Of a DNA stretch of 5,017 bases, positions 4,501 through 5,017 are shown one piece after another. Numbering within the stretch: the first letter of the stretch is position 1; every line of letters starts with the position of its first letter. Both the position numbers and the translations under genes were made by a program. This DNA is from Campylobacteraceae bacterium (GTDB lineage Bacteria; Campylobacterota; Campylobacteria; Campylobacterales; Sulfurovaceae), in NCBI GenBank assembly GCA_027079365.1, contig JALWVW010000211.1:1-5017 (forward strand), read 5' to 3'. Below the pieces are notes generated by a model. The model had not been told where the DNA came from and did not search any database. It was given only the letters and a program-made list of their open reading frames with translations.

Positions 4501-5017
4501 ATTTTCTGAATTTGTCTGTTTTGGACGGTAGATGCAGGGTAGAGAGCAGGTCAACCATCCGCAGGGGAATACCCAGCTTGTTGATATAGATGACATAATT
4601 GGTCAGCACATGTTTACCATAGCGTCTCGCCTGGGGGTTGGGAAGCCTCTCGATACTCAGATAGGGCTCATAGCCTCCACTGCGGGCAAAGAGATGCTTT
4701 TTTTTGAGTATGCGTCTGGTGAAACCGATCCCTGCATTGTAAGCATAGGCGATGTAGAGGGGGTGTTGCAGCCACTTTGTCAGGTAATTCATATGCTCAT
4801 TGGCATAGATGAGAGAGGTTTTGGGGTCAAACATATCATCATAGTCGATAGACTCTTTGCGCTGTTTTGCCAGATGGTTGACAAGAAAGGGCATGATCTG
4901 CATCAGACCCAGGGCGTAGGAGCTGGAGACCGACCCAGGAATAAAACGGCTCTCCTGTCGGGCGATAGCATACATGATCGCCTGTCTGGTTTTGGGAAGT
5001 TTCTTTAGTAATTTCCT
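4499..5017 (-). CDS. slt: Soluble lytic murein transglycosylase, C-terminal catalytic part
   Basis: The last 172 residues of a gene that enters from the right edge; the frame is open to the edge, so the internal ATG at 4975 is not the start. Near the left of the visible part, IARQESRF holds the likely catalytic glutamate (visible residue 22). SSSYALGLMQIMP, the GLMQ motif of the Slt/MltC/MltE lysozyme-like domain, follows, then a NEHMNYLTKWL helix and the YAYNAGIG motif. The tail YEPYLSIERLPNPQARRYGKHVLTNYVIY is also typical. The family cleaves the MurNAc-GlcNAc bond of peptidoglycan to give 1,6-anhydro-MurNAc ends in the periplasm. A signal peptide and helical superhelix domain should lie outside the window. 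It is the upstream gene of the mobB - fbp operon, with which it shares a stop/SD overlap. Confidence 0.92.
   Translation of the reverse strand, partial: RKLLKKLPKTRQAIMYAIARQESRFIPGSVSSSYALGLMQIMPFLVNHLAKQRKESIDYDDMFDPKTSLIYANEHMNYLTKWLQHPLYIAYAYNAGIGFTRRILKKKHLFARSGGYEPYLSIERLPNPQARRYGKHVLTNYVIYINKLGIPLRMVDLLSTLHLPSKTDKFRK

Noticed and set aside
4532..5008. A 158-codon plus-strand open frame opposite the transglycosylase
   Set aside because: It is antisense to a clear Slt domain with catalytic motifs, with no family features of its own.

Overview
The window looks like chromosomal DNA of a Campylobacterota (epsilonproteobacterial) organism, most likely a Sulfurovum-like or related sulfur oxidiser. 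The basis is a class I fructose-1,6-bisphosphatase of the Campylobacter type, the order slt - mobB - fbp - small Cys-rich protein (which I recall from Campylobacter), a carboxynorspermidine decarboxylase start, and AT-leaning spacers. The genus is inference, not proof.

Right block (2920-5017, minus strand): a compact operon reading right to left. It holds a soluble lytic transglycosylase C-terminus (cut by the window edge), mobB, fbp and a 73-residue four-cysteine protein of unknown function. Junctions are very tight: the slt stop lies in the mobB Shine-Dalgarno, mobB and fbp are 2 nt apart, and the fbp stop overlaps the next ATG (TAATG).

Left block (1-1303, minus strand): an extended -10 promoter drives apt, followed 2 nt later by a membrane-anchored TlpA/ScsD-like thioredoxin and 3 nt later by nspC, cut after its PLP lysine. 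These are housekeeping functions: purine salvage, periplasmic thiol redox and polyamine synthesis.

Middle block (about 1372-2897): an accessory island between the two operons, made of two different mobile units. The first is a REP/RAYT unit of about 730 bp. A Y1 (HUH) REP-associated tyrosine transposase gene is flanked by inverted REP hairpins that share a perfect 12-bp outer end, and the gene carries an in-frame TAA at codon 39. The second is a solitary integron-type gene cassette on the plus strand: an AT-rich LysE/RhtB-family exporter followed by a convincing attC site. No integrase gene lies in the window.

No rRNA, tRNA or CRISPR array was seen. The most notable points are the stand-alone cassette with its attC, the nonsense-broken transposase between REP ends, and the stacking of the two units at one intergenic site. 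I did not find evidence for a wholly new system.
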